Of a stretch of 64,000 nt of DNA, positions 24,887 to 34,414 are shown in pieces. Position numbers and translations under genes: made by a program. Source of the stretch: JANMDR01 sp031376425 (GTDB lineage Bacteria > Pseudomonadota > Gammaproteobacteria > Burkholderiales > Usitatibacteraceae). The stretch lies in contig JANMDR010000048.1 of NCBI GenBank assembly GCA_031376425.1, forward strand, positions 1 through 64,000, given 5' to 3'. The notes below the pieces were generated by a model. It was not told the DNA's origin, made no database searches, and saw only the letters and a program-made list of their open reading frames with translations. The stretch's first letter is position 1. Each line of letters opens with the position of its first letter.

Positions 24887-27112
24887 ATGTGTGGATTTGC
24901 GGGTTTTGTGTCCTTTGGTCAGCAGCGCCTCGATGTTACTCAGCGACATGCAGTGTTGCGCAATATGGGTTTGGCTATTGCCCATCGCGGCCCTGATGAC
25001 GAGCAATTCTATGATGATGGAACGCTTTCTTTAGTTTTCCGGCGGCTCTCCATCGTTGATTTAGCTGGAGGTCGACAACCCATTTTTAGCGCCGATGGCG
25101 AACAACTCGTCGTGGTCAATGGGGAAATTTATAATCACCAAGAACTGCGCCAGTCGCTCTCAACGCGTGCTAAATTTGTTACCCAATCTGACTCTGAAGT
25201 ACCCTTGCATCTGCTCGCGCAATATGGCGTTGATGGCCTGCAACAGATGCGCGGCATGTTCGCCTTGGCACATTGGGATCGTCGCGAACGGCGGTTACTT
25301 TTAGCGCGTGATCGACTGGGTATAAAACCACTTTACGTGGCACGCCTAAGCACTGGTTTGCTATTTGGATCAGAGCTTAAGGCCTTATTACAACACCCAG
25401 AGTGCCCGCGTAAACTTGATTGGACAGTCCTCGATGTGACACCGGCGCAAATGCGCTCGCCTGTGACCACCTATGTTGAAGGTATTGAGCATTTAGCTGG
25501 GGGTTCTTATTTGAACGCCACAGCAAGCGGGGTGAGCACACAACAATATTGGCATATCGATGCGCATTTGGGAACCGCACGATTTGGTCATGACGATGCC
25601 GCGTATTCGCAGGAGTTTCAGCGATTAATTGAGGAATCAATAGCGGAGCATATGCTAGGCGATGTAGCCATCGGCCTGCACCTAAGTGGTGGGCTAGATT
25701 CGTCACTGCTCGCAGGCATTGCCGCCAGTAAAGGGCATAAGCTGGCCTGCTATTCTATGGTGGAGCGCGGTTCATATCGGGCGGGTGATGTTGATGCGGC
25801 ACAAGCGCTAACGCAAAGTCTTAAATTGCCGTGGTATCCAGTGTTGTTTGATTATCGAAATTTGCTTGATGAATTAGCATTCGATTTGCCGGCATTTGAG
25901 CAATCTGTGGCAATGATGGATTCGCCCCGTTTTGATATGGAATGGATTTTGAAGCTAGCCTTACATCGGGTTGCTAGGCAAGAAAATCCCGATATGAAGG
26001 TTATTTTGCTGGGGCAAGGTGCCGATGAATTTACTGGGGGATATTCGCGTCGTATTGATCGACCGCGCACGAATTGGGCGGAATACCTTGTGCAGGAAGT
26101 TGCGCCAAATGTACATTTCTACGATGCTTTAGAGAATCAGACACCGCTAGATTTATGCCTATTACGTCGCAAAATTGCTGACGTCGACGCCAATGCTAAC
26201 TTGGGGCCATACCATCAATTGATGCGGCGATTTACCTTACAGTTGCAGCACTTTAACTTATGGCACGAAGATCGTTCCAGTATGTCAGCCAGCCTAGAAG
26301 CGCGGGTGCCGTTTTTAGATCATCGGCTCGTTGAATTGCTAGCGAGTGTACCAACGGCATTGCACGAAAAATTTTTTTGGAATAAGAAAATTATTCGCGA
26401 CGCTGCCCAAACTTATTTGCCTGATTTTAATCAGAACCGCATGAAGTTACCGTTTCTTAACAACGGCGATTCTCGATCAATCGATATTATGGTGCATGCA
26501 ATGGCGGTACATATTGCGCCCGCCTTTTTTGAAAAGTATACCGAGAGCGATGATTTTCCGTTTGACGCAAAAATACTGCGTTTGCAGGCACAATCGATAA
26601 CCGAGCGCAGAGGTAATTTTTACCACGAGGCCTTGCGCTTTATGGAGTGTATGGCGATTACTATTTTTTCACATCAGATCCAAAACCCAGAAGTATTTAC
26701 GGTTAAATCAACGGGCTCAATTACAACTGGGCCAGCGGTAATTAGCGCTGCACAATGGCCTGACATTCGTGCGCTTTTTTCTGAAGAACCCGTGTTGTCT
26801 GAAAACATCTGGCATTTGCATGACCGCATAGCGCTACCGGATGGTGCAGAAATTTTGCAACCCTTAAGTGAAGATACCCTACAGCGTTATTTTTTAGTGA
26901 GCGCCGGTGTTGTGAATGCCGAGATTACGTTAGCGAAGTCTGATGTATGGCTGCTCAATTTCTTGCGGAATCTTGGCAAGGGTGCTGCTGCGGATTTTAC
27001 GATTGCTGATTGGCTAGACGAGTACGATCTGGAACTGTCGAGTTTTAGTGCAAAAATGGATATTTTGTATCAAGCAGGTTTTGTGCGGAAAGTAAGCGCC
27101 AATTCAATTTAA
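24887..27112 (+). CDS. asnB: Glutamine-hydrolysing asparagine synthetase
   Basis: A 741-residue two-domain enzyme. After Met1, Cys2 is the glutaminase nucleophile (MCGFAGFV), with HRGPDD and NGEIYNH in the class II glutaminase domain (to ~210). The ATP-pyrophosphatase domain has the PP-loop SGGLDSS near residue 267, with LLGQGADEFTGGYSRR and SLEARVPFLDHRLVE further on. It amidates aspartate with ammonia from glutamine. It is about 100 residues longer than usual: the C-terminal ~120 residues (from about ITTGPAVISAAQWP) are an extra segment I do not recognise. No lasso-peptide or surface-polysaccharide genes are nearby, so a role in asparagine supply is simplest. Confidence 0.88.
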   Translation: MCGFAGFVSFGQQRLDVTQRHAVLRNMGLAIAHRGPDDEQFYDDGTLSLVFRRLSIVDLAGGRQPIFSADGEQLVVVNGEIYNHQELRQSLSTRAKFVTQSDSEVPLHLLAQYGVDGLQQMRGMFALAHWDRRERRLLLARDRLGIKPLYVARLSTGLLFGSELKALLQHPECPRKLDWTVLDVTPAQMRSPVTTYVEGIEHLAGGSYLNATASGVSTQQYWHIDAHLGTARFGHDDAAYSQEFQRLIEESIAEHMLGDVAIGLHLSGGLDSSLLAGIAASKGHKLACYSMVERGSYRAGDVDAAQALTQSLKLPWYPVLFDYRNLLDELAFDLPAFEQSVAMMDSPRFDMEWILKLALHRVARQENPDMKVILLGQGADEFTGGYSRRIDRPRTNWAEYLVQEVAPNVHFYDALENQTPLDLCLLRRKIADVDANANLGPYHQLMRRFTLQLQHFNLWHEDRSSMSASLEARVPFLDHRLVELLASVPTALHEKFFWNKKIIRDAAQTYLPDFNQNRMKLPFLNNGDSRSIDIMVHAMAVHIAPAFFEKYTESDDFPFDAKILRLQAQSITERRGNFYHEALRFMECMAITIFSHQIQNPEVFTVKSTGSITTGPAVISAAQWPDIRALFSEEPVLSENIWHLHDRIALPDGAEILQPLSEDTLQRYFLVSAGVVNAEITLAKSDVWLLNFLRNLGKGAAADFTIADWLDEYDLELSSFSAKMDILYQAGFVRKVSANSI

Positions 27113-27117
27113 CCTAG

Positions 27118-28674
27118 TTAAAACGCGACGTCACCATTGCGTCGTGCACGACCTAATAGCCACGCGGTAGCTGGGCCGCATAAGGCCATGATGAGTGCGG
27201 GCAGGCCAAACCATGCCCAAGGTGAGGGCGCAATCATGAGGCAATAGGCAAGGCCAGCCCAACCCGCCGCACTCATGGCTTCAAGCATGCTGATGAGTGC
27301 GCTGCCTTTGCCGCGGTGCTTTATGTTTTTTCTATCACCTGATCTTGGATACCAAATGTAGCTCACCCCCGCGCCGATAGTGCTTGCCACGACGCATACT
27401 AAAAATATCAGTGCCCAATTCCATTGGGTAGTGCATAAAAATATGAAAATTGGCGATACCAATACCCACACAGGAATGAGTGCTGCGAGTGCTTTTAGCC
27501 AGCGCACCTGAGTCATGCTTACGGGGGCGCAACCGATCAATTCGGGCGCGTCTTCTGCCGCGACGGTAATCCATGCCAAGCTACCGGCAAGGCTGGATGC
27601 TAAAAATATGGTGCTTGGTACAATGAGGCTTAAATCGGAGTTTTTGCGAAACACCACAAACATGAGGGGCAATAAATACAAGAGTTGCAGAAAGGTTTGC
27701 GCCAATAATTGTGGATCACGCCAAATGAGTTTCCATTCCTTGACGAGCACTGCACGCACGAAGCTATTTTTGCCGCCCTTAAAGTGCGCAGCGGTACTTC
27801 GCTTCGGCATACTAGATTTTGCACCGCCTCCGGTAACGGATTCTTGCGTGCCGGATAAAAAGCGCTGATGGGCTAAATTGGTGACCAATATAAATGCGCC
27901 GACACCAACAATAACAAAGCTCAGCAATGACATGGGATCACCTAAAAATGCTCGAAACGGAAACCAAATAAAACTGTCTGCTGCCAAAAGTTCATTGGGT
28001 TCAATTGCGAGTTTTAACCATGCAGCAATTTGATTTCGTTTTTCTTGTCCAACCATGTTTTGAACTTGCGTTGCTAAAAACATAACAGCGCCAATAAGCG
28101 CGCCAAGAAGCTGTGCTGCTACCCGCGCGCGGCGCGCACCTATGAGGCGCACTAGTCCGAGCGTGATTAATAAACCAATGGCGGTCACTAACAAACCCAT
28201 GGAAATCATCACGGGATAAATTGCCAATAGATTTACTTTACCCAGCAGCGCGCCCATGTGCGCGAAGGGGCTCAGGAGCCCAAAGTAGAGCATGCTGCAG
28301 CCTACCGCAATACCTAAGCCACGCACCGTAAATACGGTGCGTGGCGCCAAGGGTGAGGATAGGAGTAAATCCAAGTCGCCACGGTCAAACAACGCGCTAA
28401 CCGAAAGCATGATGGCCTGCGATAACATGAGCGTTATGACCAGCCAAGTGAGCGCACCGCCAATAACCACGGCGATTGGCGGCAAAGTTACCATCTCTAA
28501 GCCGCGCAATGTTGTCCATGCGACTAGATGTAATGCAGCATAAACCAAACCACCAAACAGTGCTACCAGCCACAACCTAGCACCACCTATAGCACGCCAT
28601 TGCAAGCGCAGTTCATGGCGCAGCAACCACGGCCACGTTCCTACAGATAGGCTTACTTTTCGTGTAGCCATCAA
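27118..28674 (-). CDS. ABC transporter permease
   Basis: A 518-residue inner-membrane protein with about twelve hydrophobic segments and no ATP-binding motifs, in two similar halves each opening with a basic amphipathic segment (WLLRHELRLQWRAIGG; VKEWKLIWRDPQLLAQ). This is typical of ABC-2-type exporter permeases. It overlaps the end of the ATPase gene by 4 bases. It converges with asnB, the two stops being 5 bases apart inside the palindrome TTTAAC-CTA-GTTAAA. The substrate is unknown. Confidence 0.85.
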   Translation of the reverse strand: MMATRKVSLSVGTWPWLLRHELRLQWRAIGGARLWLVALFGGLVYAALHLVAWTTLRGLEMVTLPPIAVVIGGALTWLVITLMLSQAIMLSVSALFDRGDLDLLLSSPLAPRTVFTVRGLGIAVGCSMLYFGLLSPFAHMGALLGKVNLLAIYPVMISMGLLVTAIGLLITLGLVRLIGARRARVAAQLLGALIGAVMFLATQVQNMVGQEKRNQIAAWLKLAIEPNELLAADSFIWFPFRAFLGDPMSLLSFVIVGVGAFILVTNLAHQRFLSGTQESVTGGGAKSSMPKRSTAAHFKGGKNSFVRAVLVKEWKLIWRDPQLLAQTFLQLLYLLPLMFVVFRKNSDLSLIVPSTIFLASSLAGSLAWITVAAEDAPELIGCAPVSMTQVRWLKALAALIPVWVLVSPIFIFLCTTQWNWALIFLVCVVASTIGAGVSYIWYPRSGDRKNIKHRGKGSALISMLEAMSAAGWAGLAYCLMIAPSPWAWFGLPALIMALCGPATAWLLGRARRNGDVAF

Positions 28675-29450
28675 GTATTACTCGACGTTAAACCTAGGAA
28701 AACTTCCTCCAGCGTTGCACCGCCGTTTGCACCGTTAGGTGATTTCGCCAAATCACGCAATTCATCTAGGCTACCTTGGGCGATAATTTTGCCTTTTTGG
28801 ATGATGCTAATGCATTCAGCTAAGCGCTCTGCCATTTCCAAAATATGCGTGGTCAGCACGATCGTGTTGCCGTGCTTTACACGTTCCAGCAAAATATCTT
28901 TTACCTGCCGTGCTGCCGCCGCATCAAGGCCAGTGAGTGGCTCATCCAGAATCAGCACCTGTGGATCATGAATTAGCGCACCAGCTAAGGCGAGCTTTTG
29001 GCGCATCCCGCGCGAAAATCCCTCAATTAATTCATTGGTATTGTTCCATAAATCTAGCCACTTTAATAATTCCTCCGCACGCGGTGCCGCCACATCCCCA
29101 TCAATACGCCAAAGCCCAGCAACAAACTCTAAATACTCTAAGGGCTTTAATTTGCCGTAAAGCAAAGGATCATCAGGCAAAAAGGCCAGCAATTTTTTGG
29201 CTGCTAATGCATCCGTAGCAATATCGTGCCCCATGATGGCGGCACTGCCTGAATCAGCTTTTAGTAAACCTGCAACCATTCGCAAAGTGGTAGTTTTACC
29301 AGCCCCATTCGGCCCTAAAAGCGCGTGAAACTCACCCTGCGGAATGGTGAGATCAAGATGATCCACTGCGACTTTATCGCCGAAGTGCTTTACGAGATTT
29401 TTGATTTCTAGCGCGGGTGAGGGTTCTGTTATTTTTGGAAGTGTTGTCAT
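28671..29450 (-). CDS. ABC transporter ATP-binding protein
   Basis: A 259-residue ATPase of the ABC-2/CcmA-like group. Walker A is GPNGAGKTT near residue 46, the signature SRGMRQKLALAGAL, Walker B VLILDEPLTGLD, and the switch His in TTHILEMAERL. It energises the permease encoded directly downstream (4-base overlap), forming a two-gene exporter. The gene has no signal or membrane segment. The substrate is not indicated by neighbours. Confidence 0.93.
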   Translation of the reverse strand: MTTLPKITEPSPALEIKNLVKHFGDKVAVDHLDLTIPQGEFHALLGPNGAGKTTTLRMVAGLLKADSGSAAIMGHDIATDALAAKKLLAFLPDDPLLYGKLKPLEYLEFVAGLWRIDGDVAAPRAEELLKWLDLWNNTNELIEGFSRGMRQKLALAGALIHDPQVLILDEPLTGLDAAAARQVKDILLERVKHGNTIVLTTHILEMAERLAECISIIQKGKIIAQGSLDELRDLAKSPNGANGGATLEEVFLGLTSSNT

Positions 29451-29519
29451 ATTGTTGGCTGAATGAAGAAGCGGTGCGAAGATGCCTTAAACAAGCGGTC
29501 GCTCAGACAATTGAAAAAG

Positions 29520-30521
29520 CTATTCGCCACCAACTACCAACATAATTTTCCCAATATGTGCAGATGATTCCATCAAGGCATGCGCCTTTGCCACTTCTGC
29601 TAAGGGAAACGTTGCGTGTATTGTGGGCTTAATTTTACCGCTTTCAATGAGTGGCCACACTTGCGCTTTTAATGCTGCGGCAATGGCTGCTTTGTGCGCG
29701 TCAGGGCGCGCCCGAAGGGTGGAGCCGGTAATGGTTTGACGTTTCATCATGAGTGGGCGAAAGTCAATTTGCGCGCTGCCACCTTGCAGAAAGGCGATGA
29801 AGCAATAGCGGCCTTCAAGCGCTAAATTGCGTAGATTTTTTTCTATATAGGAGCCGCCGACCATATCTAAAATGACATTGACGCCACGCTTTTCGGTGTG
29901 TGCAGCTAACTCTGCTGCCCAGTCTTGGGTGTTGTAATTAAATACGATCGCACCGAGATTTTTGCAGAATGCGGCTTTTGCGTCATTGCCCACTGTTGTG
30001 TAAGCGGTAGCACCGAAGGCCAAGGCGAGTTGAATTGCGGTTAGGCCAATGCCGGATGACCCTCCATGTACGAGCAGGCTTTCGCCCGCTTTCAATTTAC
30101 AGGTGTCGAATACATTTACCCAAACGGTGAAAAAATTTTCGGGCAAGGCTGCCGCTTCGAGCAGGGTCAAGCCTTTCGGTATCGGCAGACAATGTGCTGC
30201 TGGAGCGATACAATATTGCGCGTAACCGCCCCCCGGTGTGAGGGCACAAATGGCATCGCCGACACGCCATTGCGAAACATTGGCACCCACCGCAGCGACG
30301 TAGCCCGATGCCTCCAAGCCCATGATCGGTGAGGCGTTGGCTGGCGGCGCATACATGCCGCTACGCTGCGCTACATCAGGGCGGTTCACGCCCGCATAAG
30401 CCACCTTTATGAGAACATCATCGGCCTTTGGTTCGGGAAGCGGCGCATTGCTGCTGAGTTGCATGGTATCAACACCGCCTGCTGCGGTTTGGGCGATGAC
30501 TTGCATAGTGGATGGCAGCAT
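29520..30521 (-). CDS. NAD(P)H quinone oxidoreductase, MDR superfamily (PIG3-like)
   Basis: A 333-residue zinc-free medium-chain reductase. The GroES-like N-terminal domain (VLIKVAYAGVNRPDVAQRSG, then GLEASGYVAAVG) has the Asn-Arg-Pro-Asp sequence of the quinone reductase branch instead of catalytic zinc ligands. The nucleotide-binding fold carries VHGGSSGIGLTAIQLA near residue 150. It probably reduces quinones or enones with NADPH. The start follows an AAAGG site. It lies 25 bases after the SNF2 helicase gene on the same strand and is probably co-transcribed with it. Confidence 0.9.
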   Translation of the reverse strand: MLPSTMQVIAQTAAGGVDTMQLSSNAPLPEPKADDVLIKVAYAGVNRPDVAQRSGMYAPPANASPIMGLEASGYVAAVGANVSQWRVGDAICALTPGGGYAQYCIAPAAHCLPIPKGLTLLEAAALPENFFTVWVNVFDTCKLKAGESLLVHGGSSGIGLTAIQLALAFGATAYTTVGNDAKAAFCKNLGAIVFNYNTQDWAAELAAHTEKRGVNVILDMVGGSYIEKNLRNLALEGRYCFIAFLQGGSAQIDFRPLMMKRQTITGSTLRARPDAHKAAIAAALKAQVWPLIESGKIKPTIHATFPLAEVAKAHALMESSAHIGKIMLVVGGE

Positions 30522-30546
30522 TTTTAGTAACCTTTTTAGTGAGCAA

Positions 30547-33500
30547 TTATTCCGCGGACTCTAGCGGTAAACTACCTGGGCTTGAAAATAGGGCAACTAA
30601 ATCATCCCCGCTCAATGCATCAATTTCCGCATCATCGTTATCGGTCACCGCTCTAGCTAACGCCGCTTTTTTCTCCTGCATTGCGATGATGCGTTCTTCT
30701 ACTGAACCGCGTACCACCAGCTTTACCACCAATACTGGTCGGGTTTGGCCGATGCGGTGGGCACGTGCTGAGGCCTGTTCTTCAGCAGCAGGGTTCCACC
30801 ACGGATCATAGTGAATCACGGCGTCAGCCGCCGTTAAATTAAGCCCTACACCACCTGCCTTTAAGGTGATGAGGAATACCGGCACGTCCCCCGCCTGAAA
30901 TTCCGTTACCGTTTGTTCGCGATTGGTTGATTGACCTGTTAGCACGGCGTGCTTGATCTTCGCTTCATCAAGGCGTTCGCCAATGAGCGCGATCATTTGC
31001 GCGAATTGCGAAAATACTAAAACACGGCGGCCTTCTGCCAATAACTCCTCTAACAATTCCATGAGGGCATCTAATTTTGCACTGTGCTTAACTTCGCGCG
31101 CTCTGGGAAGTTGCACCAATCTTGGATCGCAACATACTTGGCGCAGCTTTAGTAAGGCATCAAGAATGACAATACGGCTCCGTGCTTCGCCACGTGTGTA
31201 AATCGCATCGCGCACTTTTTTGTCCATCACAACCCGTATTGACTCATACAGGTCCGTTTGCGCTGCGTTGAGTTCTACCATGCGGGTCATGTCGGTTCGG
31301 GCTGGAAGTTCTTTTTCTACTTCTTCCTTCCGGCGGCGCAGCAGAAATGGGGTAACGCGTTTAGCCAAGAGTGCGCGTAAATCTAGATTACCGTCTTTTT
31401 CAATAGGGTTGCGATAGTATTGTTTGAAGTTCTGGGTGGTGCCTAAGAACCCCGGCATTAAGAAATCATAGAGCGCCCAAAGCTCAGATAAATTATTTTC
31501 AACAGGGGTGCCGGTTAAACAAAGGCGGTGTTTAACATCTAACGCGCGCACCGCCTTTGCCGCTTGTGTTGTAGCGTTTTTTACGTAATGTGCTTCGTCT
31601 AAAACTACCAAATAAAATTTGATTTTTGCTAACGCGGCAATATCACGCGGGAGCAATGCATAGGATGTAATGACGATATCATTTTCAGTAATTTCTGCAA
31701 ATTGCTTAGCGCGTAATAAGCCATGCAGTACCAATATTTTCAAATCTGGCGTTAGTCGTTGCGCTTCGGCGCGCCAGTTAAACACCACCGACGTTGGTGC
31801 CACAACTAACACCGGTGCAGTGAGTCTGCCTGTTTGCTTTTCAAGCGCAATATGCGCAAGCGTTTGTACCGTTTTGCCCAAGCCCATATCGTCAGCCAAT
31901 AATCCGCCGAGTTGATACTGACGCAAAAACTGCAGCCAATTTAGGCCATGCTGTTGATAGCTCCGCAAGGTGGCATGAAGGCCGGTAGGGGGGGGTATTG
32001 ACTCCAAGCCGTTAAAACTCTTAAGCAAAGTTAAGCGTTCACGAGCGGCTTTGCTGGCGTGCAGATTTTTCTCAAGCAACGCGTCTAATACAGAGAGGCG
32101 GCCTAAATCTGTTGCTGCTATTTTAATATTCTGCTTACCCGCACCGTCACTCAATAAATCCGTCACCGTGCTCATTATCTTGCGCATCCGCTCAACCGGA
32201 AGTGCCACCACCGCCCCATCTGGCATGGTGACATAAATGCGTTTGGGCACCCGCTCTGGTTCATCGGTGGCCAGTGTGGGGCGAAATAAATTAGGGTAGC
32301 GCTGCCGTAGTTCAACGAGTACCGGCGCGATATCTACCCGCTTGTCGCCAATGCGTACACCTAAGGTGAGTGAAAACCAGCCGCCGGCAGTATCTTCAAG
32401 GCTGGCTTCAAAATCATCAATGGATACGTAGTTAGGTTTAAAGGTGGGATCAATATGGATGCGCCAACCCGCAGCTTCCAGAATGGGCATTTCTTCTTCA
32501 ATAAAATGGGCAAGAGCTGCGCCATTTGCAGCAGCATAGACATGCGGTGATGCTGGATCGGCAATGCTGTTGACGCTTGTCTGTCCATATTGGGGGTGAC
32601 GAATCAGCGGAATAAAATTGTTGATCGTCATTGTTTCCAAAGCCTTTGCTTCGGCTTCGCCATCGCGCGGGAGCATTTCATGGCTCTGTGTTTGGGCATT
32701 GAGACGCATGAAACTTGGTGCAGGCGGAATCGGTTTTATTTGCGAGCCGCCATAGTCAAACATCAAGGTTGCTGTTTCGACTGTGATCGAGCGCGACCCC
32801 GTGCGCGCCCAAGCATTGGCGGCTTGCGAAAGGGTGCGCAAGGTCAGCACCGGAATCATCGGCACCGCTTCGACCACTTGCACGGCACCAACGCGGGGAT
32901 CCGGTACTAAGGGTAGGTTATAGCTATCCCACCGGCTCTTTAAATAATCAAGTTCATGTTTGGAAATCGCCGGCCCAGAAAGTAGGGAAGCCACTTCTTG
33001 CAGCGGTACCGCCACATTGATCTCAAAAATGGTGCTATTTTCATTATCAATTGCCCACACTGCATCTTTAATTAAAAATGCGGTACTACGATCGCCCAAG
33101 TTTAAGCCTAAGCGGGTGGAGTCCGCTTTTTGAGGTATCCACGTTGGTTGAATTGACTCAGTATCTTTCAGCTTAAGGGTGGTACGACCTAGCGATTGCG
33201 GAGTAACTAAGCGCGAGGTTTCGGCCAGCGTTCTAATGAGTTTGCTATAGAGTCGTGATTCAACATTGCGGACATCGGCAGCCGCGTAATCTTCGTTTAA
33301 GCCCCGCGCTAAAAGCATTTCTACAATGTGTTCGTCTTGGGGATTTTCTAATTCAATGGCAGTGGTGTCAAGCAAGCCACGCCAGTTTGCACATTGCTTT
33401 ACTTTACCCCATTCACCGCTGCTACGTTGTTGCGCGATGTTAATTTCGAGCCACGACCGAAATGCAAAATTGCCTGCGGCAGCAAGATGGATAACGAAAA

Positions 33501-34140
33501 ATAGCCGCGTGAGCTTTGGCGCACTAGCTCCCCCAGCATTAGCATGAGCTGCTGCGAGCGAGAATATTTTTGTGCGTTTTTCAAGCCCATCAATCCAAGT
33601 TTGGGCGCTATAGGAGAGCCCATCATCGACGCTCAGGGCACCCCATGACCGCGTCTGCGATTCTTCCATCACAGCGGGAATGCGGGTGGTCACAGTTGCT
33701 TCGGTATTGGCAGCAATTTCAACGGCGTTCGGGGGTGTTTCGCGCTTAAAACGTAAAAACGCCTCGGCAATTTCTTGTGGCGTTTTGGTATTCTTAGCTG
33801 GTGCCACCACATGTGCTAAATCATCGCTTAAAGCCTGCAAACTGGCTTTGTGGCCATGAGTATGGGCATAGGCTAGGGCAGCGACAACGTGTTTGCACTT
33901 GCCGAGCATGGGGCAGGTGCACGTTGAAAAAGCAAAGCGCTCCGGCTTCATTTGCGCTTGCACAAAATAATGCGACACGTAGGCATCGCCACGGAGCTTC
34001 ACTACGATACCCGTTGGCGATGGTGTACTCGTGATGACCGTGCCGGTATTTACATCTTTAAGACCTCGCTCAATGGTTGCAGGATCAAAAGCGCGTTCAA
34101 GTGCCCTCGCAAACAGGGCAAGTTCTGACGATAATTCCAT
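30547..34140 (-). CDS. SWIM zinc-finger / SNF2-family helicase
   Basis: A 1197-residue DNA-dependent ATPase. Near residues 94-104 a SWIM zinc finger (CTCPMLGKCKH, pattern CxCx5CxH) is followed by a long middle region of unknown fold. The C-terminal ~500 residues are the SNF2 motor: motif I LADDMGLGKTVQT, motif II DEAHYVKN, TGTPVENNLSELW, and the second lobe with LKAGGVGLNLTAADAVIHYDPWWNPAAEEQASARAHRIGQ. It belongs to the HepA/RapA-like bacterial SNF2 proteins, which remodel nucleoprotein or RNA polymerase complexes. No methylase or defence genes are adjacent. The quinone reductase gene follows on the same transcript. Confidence 0.93.
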   Translation of the reverse strand: MELSSELALFARALERAFDPATIERGLKDVNTGTVITSTPSPTGIVVKLRGDAYVSHYFVQAQMKPERFAFSTCTCPMLGKCKHVVAALAYAHTHGHKASLQALSDDLAHVVAPAKNTKTPQEIAEAFLRFKRETPPNAVEIAANTEATVTTRIPAVMEESQTRSWGALSVDDGLSYSAQTWIDGLEKRTKIFSLAAAHANAGGASAPKLTRLFFVIHLAAAGNFAFRSWLEINIAQQRSSGEWGKVKQCANWRGLLDTTAIELENPQDEHIVEMLLARGLNEDYAAADVRNVESRLYSKLIRTLAETSRLVTPQSLGRTTLKLKDTESIQPTWIPQKADSTRLGLNLGDRSTAFLIKDAVWAIDNENSTIFEINVAVPLQEVASLLSGPAISKHELDYLKSRWDSYNLPLVPDPRVGAVQVVEAVPMIPVLTLRTLSQAANAWARTGSRSITVETATLMFDYGGSQIKPIPPAPSFMRLNAQTQSHEMLPRDGEAEAKALETMTINNFIPLIRHPQYGQTSVNSIADPASPHVYAAANGAALAHFIEEEMPILEAAGWRIHIDPTFKPNYVSIDDFEASLEDTAGGWFSLTLGVRIGDKRVDIAPVLVELRQRYPNLFRPTLATDEPERVPKRIYVTMPDGAVVALPVERMRKIMSTVTDLLSDGAGKQNIKIAATDLGRLSVLDALLEKNLHASKAARERLTLLKSFNGLESIPPPTGLHATLRSYQQHGLNWLQFLRQYQLGGLLADDMGLGKTVQTLAHIALEKQTGRLTAPVLVVAPTSVVFNWRAEAQRLTPDLKILVLHGLLRAKQFAEITENDIVITSYALLPRDIAALAKIKFYLVVLDEAHYVKNATTQAAKAVRALDVKHRLCLTGTPVENNLSELWALYDFLMPGFLGTTQNFKQYYRNPIEKDGNLDLRALLAKRVTPFLLRRRKEEVEKELPARTDMTRMVELNAAQTDLYESIRVVMDKKVRDAIYTRGEARSRIVILDALLKLRQVCCDPRLVQLPRAREVKHSAKLDALMELLEELLAEGRRVLVFSQFAQMIALIGERLDEAKIKHAVLTGQSTNREQTVTEFQAGDVPVFLITLKAGGVGLNLTAADAVIHYDPWWNPAAEEQASARAHRIGQTRPVLVVKLVVRGSVEERIIAMQEKKAALARAVTDNDDAEIDALSGDDLVALFSSPGSLPLESAE

Positions 34141-34250
34141 AAATAGCAGTTATTTTCACATTTACGCTCGCTAATTTCGAGCAACCTGTAAGCATAACCG
34201 TGTCGCATGGTTTATACAACTGAAAGCGCAAAATAACTGTAAGCCAGTTA

Positions 34251-34410
34251 GGGCTGCAGAAAGTGTAAATGTCCTGTTTCTGGATGTACTGTCGGAATAG
34301 GCTGCCAGGCGATCCGAAGGCCGTGTGGCTGGCCACACAACTGAGGAATAACAACGCAATGCGCCGTTCAGTGCATCCAAAAAATGGGATATTAACAATT
34401 TCCGCATCCC
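34251..34410. mobile_element. MITE-like element, copy A
   Basis: A 160-base element with imperfect 30-base terminal inverted repeats (34251-34280 and 34381-34410, about 22 of 30 matched) flanked on both sides by TTA (34248-34250 and 34411-34413), a likely 3-base target duplication. It has no coding capacity. Its centre contains GTGTGGC-TG-GCCACAC. A second copy at 57441-57599 shares an about 42-base core with one mismatch (34323-34364 against 57513-57554). It abuts the stop codon of the PPC/S51 gene (34415) and lies between that gene and the SNF2 gene. TNA-type duplications with GGG ends recall IS5-family mobilisation, but no partner transposase is present. Confidence 0.8.
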
Positions 34411-34414
34411 TTAG

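Noticed and set aside
24887..27112. Lasso-peptide or antibiotic cyclase instead of AsnB
   Set aside because: Cys2 nucleophile and full AsnB motifs are present, and no precursor, leader protease or exporter with matching orientation is adjacent.
30547..34140. DISARM or other defence island around the SNF2 helicase
   Set aside because: No methylase, DUF1998 or phospholipase D gene is near; neighbours are a quinone reductase and housekeeping-type genes.
34097..34407. Minus-strand frames (85 and 78 codons) whose products resemble frames at 57353-57570
   Set aside because: The resemblance comes from the two copies of the non-coding MITE-like repeat; frames extend beyond it into unrelated sequence and have no start signals.
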